Part shown: piece by piece, positions 13,390-26,900 of the stretch
How the letters are laid out: each line of letters starts with the position of its first letter
How positions within the stretch are numbered: position 1 is the stretch's first letter
Assembly: GCA_036897445.1 (NCBI GenBank)
Contig: JAYMTL010000018.1
Coordinates: forward strand, 124,001-188,000
DNA: 64,000 nucleotides
Source of the DNA: Pelargonium tetragonum
Taxonomy: Eukaryota; Streptophyta; Magnoliopsida; Geraniales; Geraniaceae
Direction of reading: 5' to 3'
The notes under the pieces: generated by a model
The model's input: only the letters and a program-made list of their open reading frames with translations
Told to the model about the DNA's origin: nothing
Databases searched by the model: none
Translations under genes and position numbers: made by a program

Positions 13390-13665
13390 GCTGAGTTTAG
13401 TTTTTTAAGGTTGAAAGGTGTATATAACCCATAGGCGTAAAGCTCCTGCCTCCTACTGTTTCTTGTTCTTTTGTTGCTCTCTGACCTAGATTCTTTTGTT
13501 TTCTTATTGCCTTACTTGTTTTTGAGTTAGAGCTTCTTTGTTTATTACTTAGTCTTAGTATAGCAGTTAGGATAGCTATAGAGGGATTCTTATGCTTGTT
13601 AGGGTTGTTGTTATTCCCTGTCTTTTTGTCTTTATCTAAAAAAGTAAGCAACCTAAAATGTAGTA
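13390..13665 (-). mobile_element. T/G-rich repeat island, minus-orientation element fragment
   Basis: Read on the minus strand this island is rich in CAA, ACA and AAG, like the + strand of 45060-46680. The minus-strand 84-codon open frame at 13397-13651 is low in complexity, dominated by K, N, T and S, and resembles no family I know. I treat it as a by-product of the stop-poor strand. The sense of the island is opposite to 12100-12960. Confidence 0.35.
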
Positions 13666-15060
13666 TAAAGGGCCTTAAAAAACTGAAATATCAGCTTACT
13701 GGAGAGACTGGCTTGCGTTTTCTGACACGGAAATAGCTGTATAATTCATTTTTGATATTCCTGCAAATAATAAGGTTTTGTGTACTTAGTGTTTATTGTA
13801 ATTTGTTCCTAAGATTTGTGTAAAGCGTTTCTAAAGAGACTTTTCTTAAAAGTTTCTTCTTTCGTTTTTAGTAGTAGTAGAAAGTCAATTAATACATAAA
13901 ACATAATAGGGGAGTTCTTGCCCTGTTGACTTTACAACACTTTGTAATTAAGGTCAATTCTTAAAGGTTATCCGGTTCCGCTAAGATATTTTTAGGAAAG
14001 CAAGCTGAGAAGAAAACTTGAGGGGACTTGTAGAATTTAGAAGTAGGCGTACTAAACAGGTGAGCTAATGGTGGGTGGCTTTCTAGTAAATAAAGTGAGG
14101 AACATAAAGTCAAGAAAGAAGTTGGGGTTGGCATCTAAGGTCCTCTACTCTTTTGAACTCTTTTTAGGTTTGTATTTCATCTGTTAAAGGAGTTCTAGAA
14201 AGGATTGGAATTTGATATGGCAAAGGCTTTTCTAGTTTTATAAAAAAGGGGAAATATAAGTATAGCTAAAGGCAGCTCTAAAGGCTTACAATTTTCTTAT
14301 ATTCTTGGTAGAAGATTTTAGGGGGAATAGGGTTTTAAAGACAAGATAGAATATCGAATTAAAGTGGCAGTCTATTTTTTATAAAAACAGGATATAGAAC
14401 AGAATGGGATAAGTGCTCCTTTTGCTAGGACTCTTCTTAGAGATTTGCTCCACTAGCCGGGATTTTCTAAGTTAGTAAGTTTCAGGAAAAAGAAAGACTA
14501 ACCTTTAAAATGTAACCTTACGAGGCATACTAATTCAAGTTTTAGGGGACGGAAATTGCCGTGTAGAGTGGATTCCTTATAAAGTTCTAATGAATAGAGT
14601 TTCGCGATCCTGAGTTTTTATTTGAATTCTAGAATTATAGGGTAAAAGCTTTAGCTTTATAGAGAGGAAAAGCGAATCTAACGATTCCTAGCAAGAAGCT
14701 TATTAATTAAAAAGGGGAATTTCTTAAGAAAGATTAAGAAACGCATTACAAATAAAGGGAATTAAGAACAACAAAACCGGATTCATTATATGCATATTGA
14801 AATGAATTCTAAGGCTATTTAAATGCTATAAAATGCAAGTTAGCCTGCTCGGGGGTTTTACATATTAGACTTTTCCGCTTAAAAGGTCTTTACATCCCCT
14901 AAGAAAACAGTTCTTGCAAAACTTCTTACACTAGAACAAGTAAAAAGGAAAACTTTAAGAGAGCTCCTGCTTTAGCCTAGCTTTCTCTTTATTAGCTATT
15001 GGAAAAAAGAAACAAAGGAACAATTACTACTTTATTACTGTAAAAGATTATATAAATTAA
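13666..15060. other. AT-rich background without genes
   Basis: This is the RIP-type background with scattered G-run/C-run motifs. I see no open frame, RNA or repeat that I can name. Confidence 0.6.
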
Positions 15061-15069
15061 AGTAAGTAG

Positions 15070-15480
15070 ATTTACAAACGAGAAGCCAAGATTACTATCT
15101 AGAGTGCTTTTTATCTGCAGGCTGGGTACCCATTAAAATTTTTTGTACATTTACGCTTTTTAACACCAGCTACAAAATCCTTGCTTCTTTTTAGAGAGAA
15201 AGAATCAAAAGGGGAATCCTGGCATAGCTACATAGAAACTTACCTTCTTGCCTTTAATCCCAACCGACAAGCCCCCTAGCACACTGAGCAATGCACCTTA
15301 AATACAACTATATGTTTAGGCGCGGTAGCCCAAATCCCCCACAGTAACCCTGTAAGAGAATTAAGCTAAGGAAAGACAATTAAAACCATAAGACAATACC
15401 AGCTACAAGAACAGTAAGCCCACTAAGACCCTAGTACAGTCTATATAAAAACTCCTCTACCTTCTTAAAAGAGCTCTCAT
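15070..15480 (+). mobile_element. Repeat island, partial copy of the 45.1-46.7 kb element
   Basis: Two parts tie this island to the long island at 45060-46680. The first, 15080-15131, aligns with 45075-45128 at roughly 70% identity. The second, 15401-15422, matches 45776-45797 at 21 of 22 positions. The order is the same in both, but the spacing is about 320 bases here and 700 there, so this copy is internally shorter or the other has gained sequence. The words around 15306 and 46167 (ACAACTATATGT) also match. No open frame of note exists. Confidence 0.55.
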
Positions 15481-15489
15481 TTTGTACAA

Positions 15490-18400
15490 AGAAACTCAAG
15501 TATTCCCTCTCTTAAGTTATGTGCTTTGAACTACCAATATAAAAAAATAGAAAATGTATTTCCTATATAAGTATAAGGGGCCCCTGAGTCAATTTTGCAA
15601 GGAAAACTTGGGAGATTCCTAATTTAAGAAAAAGAAATGAATTCAATTTAGTAGGTAACAACATCCTGTAAAGGGAAAGCCTTTTTTAAAATTCATACAA
15701 TATTCCACTTTTGTATGAATAATCCTAAATCATTGGAACAAAAGAATAGAAGCTTTAGAGATACAGAGTTTTTCCTGTGGGAATCCTTAACTTTTGTAAA
15801 AGTCAATTAAAATCTTTAGTTATATACATTTTTATAGTTATAGGTACGTGATAAAAAACTTAGGTTCTAGTATAGTTATAAGTTTAAAGGCTTCATAATG
15901 CTATGATCCGTAAGTTTTCTACAATTTCTTTTTGTAAAAACTAGTTCTATAACTCCAATCAGCCTAGATTGTTGTAAATAAGTCCCTCCTGCATTTCAAA
16001 ACAAAGGGCCTTGAGCTTCCCGTACTGGAATAAATTTAAGTCCTTTTGGTATTCTAAATCTTATTAAGGACCCTCTAATACTGACCGAGATAGTGGATTT
16101 CAAACTAAAGCAAGTTAGAATATGGACCAAATCATCTACTTATAAAACCAATTAACAACATAAAAATAACGGGCATCCCCAGCTACATACCAGAATAATA
16201 ATGAAAGTCTTAACTTTCTTAACTTCTAGAAGCTATCCCGATAAGGAGTGCCGCGGAATTCTAAACTAGTAAAGGGGGGGCTTCTACCAAGTATTAAAAA
16301 GAGAGCGGTCCTAATCAGGAACTTAGCAACTCCTAAATATTTAATAACAACAAGATTTTTGCATTCGCCCTTAGCTGCTCCTTTTTTTGACAGGGTAATT
16401 ACTAAAAGGAGCCTTCCTTCAATTTCTTTTTTTCTCGGTTTAGGAATCTAAATGCTTAGTGCAAGGTTAACCCAGAACAAATAGACCTAAGTCAGACTTC
16501 TATCTAAAGGATTTTGCCTGGTTCCTCATAGAAAGAAAGATTGATTCCAAGGATCACACTAGAGCTTCCTTTACAAAAAGAAAATACATAAAAGAGGTCC
16601 AATAAAACTCACTTGAAAAAGTACATAAAAATACAGGAATTGTTACCAGCTCATAAATGACTACCCATTCTTATACTTTGTTACTAGGTGGCTTCGGATT
16701 TATGAAATTTTCAGGTTTGATAATTTCTGTAAATATCGGGAATCGCCTAGATAAAGGAACTCAAATCAAACTGGAAGTAAGAGAAAGCTCTTGAACGTTA
16801 ATTGACTAGCTTACTAGCTTATTATAATTGCCTATTTCAAATCCCTGAATCGGAGAGAGTAGGAGGTTCAAATAGAAAGGGTTGACCAAAATTACCAATA
16901 CATTTATTAAAAAAAGGTAGCCCCTTCAAAGGATAATCTTACTATAAGCAAGGGCCTCTCCCTACCCTGTACTATAATATTTTATTCTTCGAAAGCTTTA
17001 AGAATCAAGTACTAGAGATAGACGTAATCCTAAAACCCACGCGGGGTTCCCTTGTGCATCTCTTATAAGATAAAATTTGATCTAGAATTTGTCCTTACTT
17101 TAGATTTTATATAGTATTGGGAGTCTACCTCAAAAAATTTCCTGTATCTCATACTACTTTCACTTCCTATGTCTTATAATATAAAATGAAAAGTCAATTT
17201 ACATCGTTGCCAATTACTGACTCTGAACTAGACGAAAACTATCAAAAATAAGGGGGTATGTATATACCTTTGCCTCAAGGGTCTCGAATGATGAGAGATT
17301 GCTACCTTGCTTTTTATACCTTGTAATAGCAGCTTTGACCGGAATTTATATAAATTTTATTACTCTGAAACAATTTTATAGGCTTTGTTGTCAAGTAGGA
17401 ATGTAAGCATAGGGTTTCCCAGATCTTAAGGGAGGTAAGAAGCTCCTTATTATACTACTCTTTTATATATTGGACGCCTTCCAGTCTTAGAACTGTAGAC
17501 GTTCTTAAGTATGGTAACTTCGCAAGAAATTAACATTTAACGACTTTGATTTTCAACTCCTTTTTTTATAAAGTCCAGATCTTTAAACAAGCCAGTTAGA
17601 AGTTTTTCTAAATTAAAGGTACCCGAGTACTTGGTGTTTTTATTCCCCAATCTTTATTATATAGACTTCCAACTAAACTAAATAGAGAACTTTTTAAATT
17701 AACCTTTAGCTAGAGCAAGGGCTTTGACAAAGGGAAAAGGTAAGTTTTTAATATTTAAGGCCTTTACCGACAGTAACTGTAAAAGATTGGAACCTTTTTC
17801 TGGAGATGGGAAGGCAACCTCTTTATAATACTTAGATTCTTTAAGGTAAGGGCTACAGTGGTTTATATTCTATCTTTCTTACCTCTTTGTGCCCTTTTGA
17901 AGTAAAGTAGAAGCTGCACAGAAATATCATAAAATAAAGTTCTTAACCCTAGCTAGGATCGGCTAAACGTTATGTCCCCTCTGTTTCATAAGCTAGTCAA
18001 ATTCCTGCAAGAAGGAATCTTAAGGGTTTTTGTTCGCTTAATAGGGTTTCCGACAACACTCTCAGCTCTCAGATAGAATGAAATTTTAGCTGAACTTTTT
18101 GTAAAAAAAGACCCCTAATCCCTTTTAGATAATATTAAATATAGCGAGCTCCCTAGTGTTAATTTCATTTCTCTTCTAACTTTGCAATGAAAAGTAAAGA
18201 AGCACTCAATCAAAGTATCTTAGGGGTTTTCCTTGAACTGTATTTTTAACCAGTTAATCATGAGCCAGTCTCCCTAATTTTTATAAAGAAAGGTTTCCTA
18301 AGTTTGACAAGGATTCTTAAACTCAGTTTTCTAAGGCGCCCTGAATGCCTTGTATTACACCTAGCATATCTATGAGATTTGGAATTCACTAAAATGTAAG

Positions 18401-21400
18401 TAAGTATTTGTCAAATTGTCGAAAGAGTCCTATTTTATATGCAGAAGAGCTGAGAAAATTTATAGAGGTAAAATCCCCCGGGATTCTTTGCTTTTATAGA
18501 TATCAGATAAAAATTCAATAGAAGAGTTAAGAGTAAAGCAAGTCCATGTTATTCTCTCTAGATACCTTCTCTGTCTACAGTACCTTATAAAAAGAATAGT
18601 TAGAATTCTTCGAGTCCCCTCACTTAATCAAGTCAAATTTATAGGTAATGAATTTTTTAAGAGCCCCTTTTCATAGTACTTATTTTCCCGGCTTTTAAAG
18701 TAGATTCGCTTTTGCCTTATCACGCTACCATTATTAGGTGCTTTATTAACTTATATTTGCGTATGCCCAAGTAAGAGCCCCCTTTTGTTAATTCTTATGT
18801 TTTCCGGTTTTGGAAGTAATGTATACCTGGGGTACCCCGGTTAGCGTTGTAGAAAAAAGATATACCTGTTTCCACAATTCCTTCTAAATTTTAAGAATTT
18901 CGGAAAGCTTTTGTCCTTGTAATATATTGAAAAACCTAGAGCATAATATAAAAAGGATCTCTCTGTTTGGTTATCCTTTGAAAAGGAATAATAAAATCAA
19001 AATTGTTTAATGTAACTTTGTAGATATTTAGTCGAGGATATTTTATGATTATGTGAAAAAGAGAAAACTTGTCGGTAAAGAGACGGGTGTAAAGGTAAAG
19101 TCAAATTTCTTGGTTTAAGAAGGATATAAAAAGAAAGAAATGCTTATAAAATAGAGAAAAGAAAAATAGGGATGCCCTTTCTAATTTCTTAGTACATTAG
19201 TAACCTAAAGGTTTCCTTCAACATAAAAATTTCTTCCTTGTTCATATTCTGTTAATTTCCAATTTTATAAGATTTATAGCTAATATACTCCTATTAAGCA
19301 TATGCTCTTGAGCCTACTCACTTCCATTGTTACCCACTAAGGAACCCCTAAAGTAAATTTGCGTAGATAGCATTAATAATCTAACAGACTACAACTTTTT
19401 ACCTAAAACTAACGATAACCTTGGATAGCGTATGACACAAAAAGAAAGAGGCCTTTTGCTTACAAAAGCACTTCTCTCTAATTAGATAAGCTAAACCTTC
19501 ATTTACTGTAAGTATAAATACAACCCTAATCATATAAGGATACCCTACTAAAATCTATTAAAACTCGTTTAAGGGATACCAAAACATTTGTAGGAAATAA
19601 TCTCAGATATCTTGCCACTACTTGTAGTAAGCTATTCCAATCAGTTAAGACTTTGATTTATAGCGAGTCGCCTTTTATTAGAAATTCTTGTAGAGATTTA
19701 TTTGAACACAACAGCGCGGAAATTTAAATAGAAATGAATGGCGCAAGAAAATTCCGGCACGATAAGAGGGAGATGATAAGCGCCTATATTTCATAGTTAT
19801 GTATCAAGTTAACCTATATGCTTTTATTAAACTAATAAAGTTCTCAGGACGAGGAATCCCCTCTTAGGAAACACCGGTAGTTAAACAGGAGCCCTAAAAT
19901 CTCTCTAGCACGCTCTTCTTCTTTGAAATTATTTGAAAAGCAAGTACTAAAGAGCGCGGAAAGCCCTATATACTTATTCCCTTAGATTAACACTTGGGGG
20001 AACTTTAGGAAAGCTTTTGCGGGAAAGCAAAGAGAAACTTGTTTCTCAAATACAACTAAGTTAAGGACTAATCTATAATTAATGTAAATACTCCTTCTTA
20101 TTTCCTCAGGTATACCACCCTCCCTATAGAAGTAGGCCCGGCTCTTATAAATAGAAAAAGGGAATGTTTAAAAGCTCTGGGTAACACTCCTGTAAAAACT
20201 AAAAACCCTCTTTTTTATCTTCTCCTAATAATGGAGACCTCCTTTGTACTTATAAATTAGCAGTCCAGAGTTTTCCTTTAGGGTAGTACAAGAATCCACA
20301 CTAAAAGAAATTTCTGTGAAAGAAGCTCATAACGGAAAAAGTCTTACTGGAGAATCTACTTAAAATGCAAGCCGAAAAAGGAAAATTGCGTTTGTGGTTA
20401 TAACAGGACTACGAAGCAACTGAGAGTGTGCTAAATAAGTTCAATTTCACAGGGGTCCGTAATTTCGGAGTGGGATACTTGATTTGCTAAAGCCTTTCAC
20501 CTAATATACGAGTACTCGAAGTAGTAATCAAGAGTTCAAAATAGCAGAGCCCTTGCCCCTTTAAGGAATTAAAAAAACTTTCTAATTTCTGAAATAACGA
20601 TAGATATCCATATTTAGAGCACTCCTCGGAAGACTTTTATTAGTTTTCTAAGCAATCTTTATGAAAACGAAATACCCTCCGATTTTAAGTTAGAGTCGCT
20701 TTAAGGTTAAGCTAATATAGAAATTGCAGGATTCTCAGAAACATATATAGTATTGTAGGCTCGAAAAATCGTTACTATTAAAGTTTGGAACGTTAATGAA
20801 AGTTACTCTATAAAGCAGCGACAGGGCTCTACCACAACTCTTTTATATTAGGACTTTATTACTTAATTTAATAGAGACAAAAAATGGAATTTGAGCAAAT
20901 GAAAGACAAAGTAAAGATTCTAAATAGACTGAGGTTATAACTCCTCCTCCACCCGACAAAACTTCGAAGTAAATGAAAGATAGTCCAGTAGCGAACGCTT
21001 TTAACTAAAATAGAGAGCCTTTTTTGAGACCCTTGATAAGGATAGGTTTGGAATAGAACCCTCTAAAAATTGTTGTCATGTATAAAATTGGAAATAAAAG
21101 GGATTAAAATCGTCGCCCTGTTGACTAAGATAAGAATCCTGTAATTTGGGTTGCAGAAAGAGGATAAAACCCGGGCGCCTCCTTAGATAAAACTGCTTCT
21201 AAATCCATCCGAAGGGGGAAGCCCGTAATTCCAATAGATGTAACTCCTGTTTCTCAAAAGCATCTGCATGCTGTGTAGAGGCATAATAAAAAAGTCCCAT
21301 ATTAAGGTAAAATAAAACTCAAAAAAAGCTTCCAAGGGAATTTATGGTAACCCTAACTTTAATATAATGATTTTTATAATAGAGGGGCTTACTTACAGGA

Positions 21401-23910
21401 TTTATAGCTCTAAAACTTGACTGAGTATTCTCTTAAATTCTTGGTGAGTAAAAGTTCTTGTGCTTAGTAAGACCTTGTATCGTTCTAGTTTAACGCTAAA
21501 TTAGGAGCCCCTTAATTTCAAGTGATTTCCCTGTGTTTTCTTTTTATTATAGTAAGGAAAGTCCCAGGAACTGCCCTAGTTAGTGGTGTAGCTCACAGGA
21601 TTCTCGTTTACCAGACTGGAGTAATTAACAGGGTATATTTAAAGGCAATCTCTCATGTATAAAACTTTGGTGGATATAGATAGAACAAGGTAACCTCTAG
21701 AGGCGGGATTACACTCACTAAAAAGGGTAAAGGATTCTCTCTATTCAAATTTTTGGTAGAGTTAAGAATCGTACTTTCCCAGTAAATTAATAAGCGATAT
21801 AGTACATCAGGAGTCGTCTATGTCTATTAGCTCACTACATTTCTACAGCATCCAGCCAAGAATTTCTTCTTATATTATACTAATAGACATACAATTCAAG
21901 TAACATGCTGTAATTTAGCTCCTAAGCACGCTTAATACATTAGTTGTTTTTCTATATCATTACATGAAACAAGTCCTGCATTTTATGATATTCTTTAACC
22001 TCTCCTCTATCCGTTCTTTCCTTAGCAGGCTGTACCCCCAATCCGGAAGCTGTGCCGGGTTCTCGCCTTGTTTCTGTATTGAAAGTTTTTAAGAAATTGA
22101 ATGAGATACTTTAAACTTAGTAAGGACCTATATACTTTTTTTTTGCTAGACTAAACTTTCAAATTTTATAGTAATAAGAATAAGAGTTTAAAAATAGAAC
22201 TTTGTAGACTTATCTAGGAGTAGAAATATATAGTAAAAGAGAATTCTATAATACGAATACGGGATTCACTAGAAATGGAAACCTTGTCTTGTATAGCTCC
22301 AGGAAAAGATAGTACTTTCTTGTTTTAAGAGCTAACGCTTATTGATGTAATGCGTAACAGAATACATATCTTGGCAAATAGCGAAACTTAGAGCTCTGGT
22401 GTTTAAAAGTTACAGAAGTTATCCCAGGAAGTTTATAGGATATCTAAAGAATTAGAATGAATTGTTAGTCATTCATGATATTTTATACACGTAAAGGTAC
22501 TTACGGAAAAAATTTCAATGCTCAGAAGAAATTTAAGGTCATAAATTCTTATTAATTTAAGAGCTTCGCTAACTAGAGTCTGTGCCTGAATCCTCGCTAA
22601 CCGCTTACCTGTTATGACTTTTTTAATCCAGTTACTTTTTAGTGCTAGTTTAGTTCAATCTTGACAGTGTATACGTCTTATCTTAATTCTTATATTTACG
22701 AGGACCCGTGATATTAAAATTTTTTGGAAACACAAGCGTATAAAATAAGGGCACTCCGTAATAGAATAAAATATTTGAGGGAACTCTTAGGTAGACTAGC
22801 ACTAAAATTAGGGTTTAGGGTAGAATCAAGGATTTCTGCTTGTTTAGTGATAGACTGCGGGTTCCTTTGGTACATTCTTTGTTCTTTTACGAAAATTGCC
22901 TCATTTTCGAAAATTTATTCAATTATTTTAAGGTTTTGAGTCCAGAATACGAAGGAATTGACTACCTCTTTTAAACAGTGTAATCTTAGATAACTCTTAC
23001 TGCGTGAAATAGAAAGAAAAAAGTGTTGGTAACCTAGTAAGGAGTACTCTAAAAAAGAGAAAGGTAAATCTTAAGCTCTGGGTATTTGTATCTTATTCTT
23101 CTTAAGGCAAAAGGCTTCTTGAGTACCTTATAATTAATAATTATGCGAAGTAAAGTCTATGCCAGATATTAGGAATTACAGAGAATACAAAACCCTCTTT
23201 ATTGGCGGAAAGTAGGCCGTCCAGTACAACGCACTTACATCCTTTTCCAAGAAATTCTCAAACCTTTTTACTTGCCTAGACCCCCTTTTTGCTTAGTGTT
23301 GAGAAATGTAAAGCTGCCACAATACTGGGTATCCTTACTAAGGCGGCTAATCCTAGTGGAGAAACCTGTATCGAATAATAAAGGGAATCAAAGTCCTTCA
23401 TTCAAATCTAAAAAGCTGCGGCAAAGAGTGACGAATTCTTTGCTTATTTGCTTATACGAGATGCGTAACTAAAGGATTAAGAATGCTGTAATAAAACGCA
23501 GAAGATAAGTAAAGTCGGGTATAGAAATGGAGATCTAGACGAGGATTATAAATACTAGGACTATCGTGAAAGAGGTTACTTTCGATAAAGATTTTAGGGC
23601 TGCTATATAATCAAACTTATAAAGGGGCGAGACTTGATTCATGGACCCTTGACTTGCAAGAATTGGTGAATTTCCTACAAGCGGATTTTTAGGGTTTAAT
23701 TGCGGGGCTTGAACCCTCGTTTCGATTCGAAGCGCTTCTTTACCTATGGAAGAATTTGAATACTCCTGCTTGTTTACTTTGTATAAAAAGGAACTAAAGA
23801 AAGATAATTATATAAATGATTCCAAGTGCGGCACATAAGGTCTTGTTTTATCCAGCAAACACGAAAATGGTAGTTACTCCCTCTTAAAATTCTTTCTATT
23901 TAAATAATCT
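15490..23910. other. AT-rich gene-free background
   Basis: This is a long stretch of RIP-type background with dense G-run/C-run motifs, including the perfect decamer GGGGTACCCC at 18829-18838. A small CpA-rich patch at about 16130-16210 may be a scrap of the A/C-rich island family. Open frames at 16248-16451, 22724-22939 and 23272-23472 are 66 to 71 codons, use non-ATG starts or none, and show no domain. I regard them as chance. An inverted repeat with 12-base arms (21819-21830 and 21880-21891) is near the level expected by chance. Confidence 0.65.
18829..18838 (+). repeat. Perfect GGGGTACCCC palindrome
   Basis: This ten-base perfect palindrome recurs at 40889-40898. At 24915-24924 a G run runs straight into TACCC. 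The flanks are unrelated. Confidence 0.55.
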
Positions 23911-23914
23911 ATGC

Positions 23915-23982
23915 CTTTAGTCTAAGGTTTCACTTTAATAAGTGTTATTAACCACTAATTAAGGTGAAACCTTAGACTAAAG
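23915..23982. repeat. 68-base near-perfect foldback (inverted repeat)
   Basis: The arms 23915-23939 and 23958-23982 are complementary at 24 of 25 positions. The left arm starts CTTTAGTCTAAGG and the right arm ends CCTTAGACTAAAG. The 18-base centre (23940-23957) folds further through AGTG and CACT at 23941-23944 and 23953-23956. Both strands can form a long hairpin. The surroundings are heavily decayed, yet the arms agree almost perfectly, so either the foldback is recent or the pairing has been maintained. No protein gene lies nearby. It could be a foldback MITE, a palindrome made at a break, or a structured RNA. Confidence 0.85.
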
Positions 23983-23989
23983 TAAGATT

Positions 23990-26900
23990 TGAAATAAAAA
24001 GTTCCTGGCTCCTATATTTCGGGAAGAGCCCAGTTAGAAGTCAAAAGGCATCTTGTGTAACTGCCTATGGTTAAGGTTTTAGAAATTTTTTGCTTAGAGC
24101 AGTATAGATTGCTAAATAGAGAGCATTACTTTTTGAGTTAGGGTTCCCCACGAGGCAAAACAACCCTTCGTAAACCCGGAACTCCAAGAAGTATTGCTTT
24201 GCTCAGGTAAATCCGCTAGAAATAGAACTGTAGTAAACTTCTTGAAAAATTTCCCTATGTTAAGATATGGAAGTAATACGAAGCGGATCCTATTCATAGT
24301 TGAAAAGGTACTTATTGAATTGCAGTTGAGTTAATAAGTAAGAGTATATGCAAGTTTTCTTCTATTTGACATTTCCCTAACTTTTTGATACAGTCTAGGG
24401 GTACTCCAAAAGTGCGAATAGGATTCCTACTATATTTTTAGTAGCTATAGCATAACTAAGCCCTTTTACTTTAATCTAACACCAAAAACTCCCTGTTTTT
24501 TCTTAATTAACAAGCACTCAGAAATAGCAAATATCCAAGACTTTACATACAATAGGGCGGCCCTATTTAAAAAGAAATAAGGTGTGCTCAGTCTATGGAT
24601 TCGGGTCCCCTCGTAGGGTTTTCCTAACTTGCTTTAGTATTTGTTGAAGGTAAATAAATATCGATAAGGGCGGTACGCGACATAGGTAAAAATATTCCAA
24701 GTAAACTGCCAAAGTATCGACTTTGTATTAGCGTTGAGTAAACTGAACATTATATTATTAATTGAAGACCCATTGCACGGCCCCTTTTCGCGAGCTTTAA
24801 CCCTTGTTGATGCCGCCTCATAATTCTTTTATTATTAAATGAAATTTACCTTGGGTTTAAACAAGATTTTCTTCACTTTTAATTGCCGGAATTCATTCTA
24901 ATGCTTAATTAATAAGGGGGTACCCTGGACTTACTAAAATGCTTCTAAAAGCGTCGTGAAAAACCAAGTATCATTAATTTGTTAAGCCCGTCTAGAGAAA
25001 TGTACAAGCTACTAGTTCTTCAAGCGACCACTATCTATACAAAACCCACATCTATAGGGTTGTACTTTATTTCCTAATCAGAGAGGAAGATTTATTTAAC
25101 CCATTCTAAGGTGTAAAAGTCTAGGATACTCTAAGACTTCTCACTAGCTTATTCGTGGTTTTCCTTTATTACACTTTCTCATAACTTAACTTCTTAACTT
25201 GTAGAATTCGCTATTAGGGACTCTCCTTTATACACGAAGTGCTTTATCTCTTTCTAAAAACCGTGGTTAAAACCAGTATTTTGCAATAAAACTTTTTTAG
25301 TTTAAGACTTACAGAAGCTCTGTTAAATAAAATAGGTCCGATTTATATCTCGTTGTATGTTAAAGTTAAAATAGAAACAAGTTTTCGCCTTCCCTTTATA
25401 CTAAAATACTAAACCTATATTCCTGAAATAGTTTAAACCCTAGAAAGTATAAAGGAGCTCCTTGTGTTGCTAACCAGACCGCTAAACAAAACTTACAGCT
25501 AGAGCGCCCCGGGAAATTAATACAAACAAAAATCTTTCCCTCTATATCTCTCTTAATTATAATTATATAAGGGGAGTTCCATAACGAAGGGAGTTTCAAA
25601 TTCTTTTGATGAAACCGCACGAAAAAAGTAGAAAAGGAGTATACTGACCTATGTTAGAACTTAAAAAGGGGCATACAACAAATTTTTATAAAGGAAAACG
25701 TAAGGTAATGAAATTAATAGAAAAACTTCCTATAACGGGGTCTGTAGTCCGGGAATTAAGTATTATAAAGGCACCCCTTCTGAGGCTGAATAAAGGATAG
25801 TGCACTGCCTTTGTTGATACTAGGTAAGAAAGCGTAAAAGAAATAAAAAAGGCAATTTGAGGGGTAATTCATTTCGTTATCTCCTCTTCAGAATATTGAA
25901 AAAAGCCAGGACGGAGGCTTCAAATCTGGACTCTTTCTTAAGGGGCCCTTTGGGTCTACGGAGGAAAGTAAATAAAATAACCTTTCAATCAAATAAGGTA
26001 CCCCTACGTTTAAATCGAAAGTAAGTTAGTTTGAGTGAGGGTGTTTACTTCGTCTTTTAACCACCTGACGCCGTTTAAAAACTTGTCAAACTTTGCTATT
26101 TGAACCTGTGCATGCCTGGCTAAAAGTTTCCCAAAATTACTTATTACTACCTGTAGTAATCCCCATAACAAAACAAGTAGGAACTTCTTTGGCTGTTAAA
26201 TTTCCAAGCGGGTTTTAAAGAAAGAAGTTAGTAAACGCCCCCTTTTTAAAGGACTAAAATACCCGGTTCAGAGCCCGCTTTTGATAATATTTACTGCGGA
26301 ATTGCATGGTTCGAAGCTTGTGGGCCCGCTATTTGGAAGGTTTTTGTGCGGACATTACTAGGTTCACAGAGGAAGTAAAAGCCACTTGCCTTAAAGTTTT
26401 TTACCGAGCCAATATGTGAGCGTTCAAAAAAAGGCTTATTACCTGCTATATACAGAGTTTTTTAACTGCCCTGGATAAGATTAGAAAAGAGTCAATAAAT
26501 ATACATATAAACCTTTTCGTAGTAGGTTCCGCCCTATATTAAAGTCTAGAGTATTCAATATTTAGGACCCCCAATCCCTTACCCAATCCTAGTCTTAAGG
26601 GGTTTTTTAAGGGATCCCTGGTACAACAAAGGGCACATTCTCCTTTATTTTAATGTAAAGTCCAAAATGAATATACACGATAAGGAAGAATTTTGCTCGA
26701 CAAGAGCTTATTGCTTCAACTTTTAAGCAAGGAATTTACTCCTTTGCAGTCGGTTATAAAAGGTTACTCAAAATAAGATAACTTGGGGCACACCCCTTCC
26801 CCTTTAAAAATTCTTTATTACCCAAAATTTTATAGGCTTAATATCCCTGGAGCAAAACCCAAAAGCTGTACAGGTATAAATAATTTATCTCGAAAATTCT

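Noticed and set aside
13397-13651. 84-codon minus-strand open frame.
   Set aside because: Low-complexity K/N/T/S-rich translation caused by the stop-poor strand of a repeat island.
21819-21891. Inverted repeat with 12-base perfect arms and a 49-base loop.
   Set aside because: About one such pair within 100 bases is expected by chance in 64 kb of AT-rich DNA.
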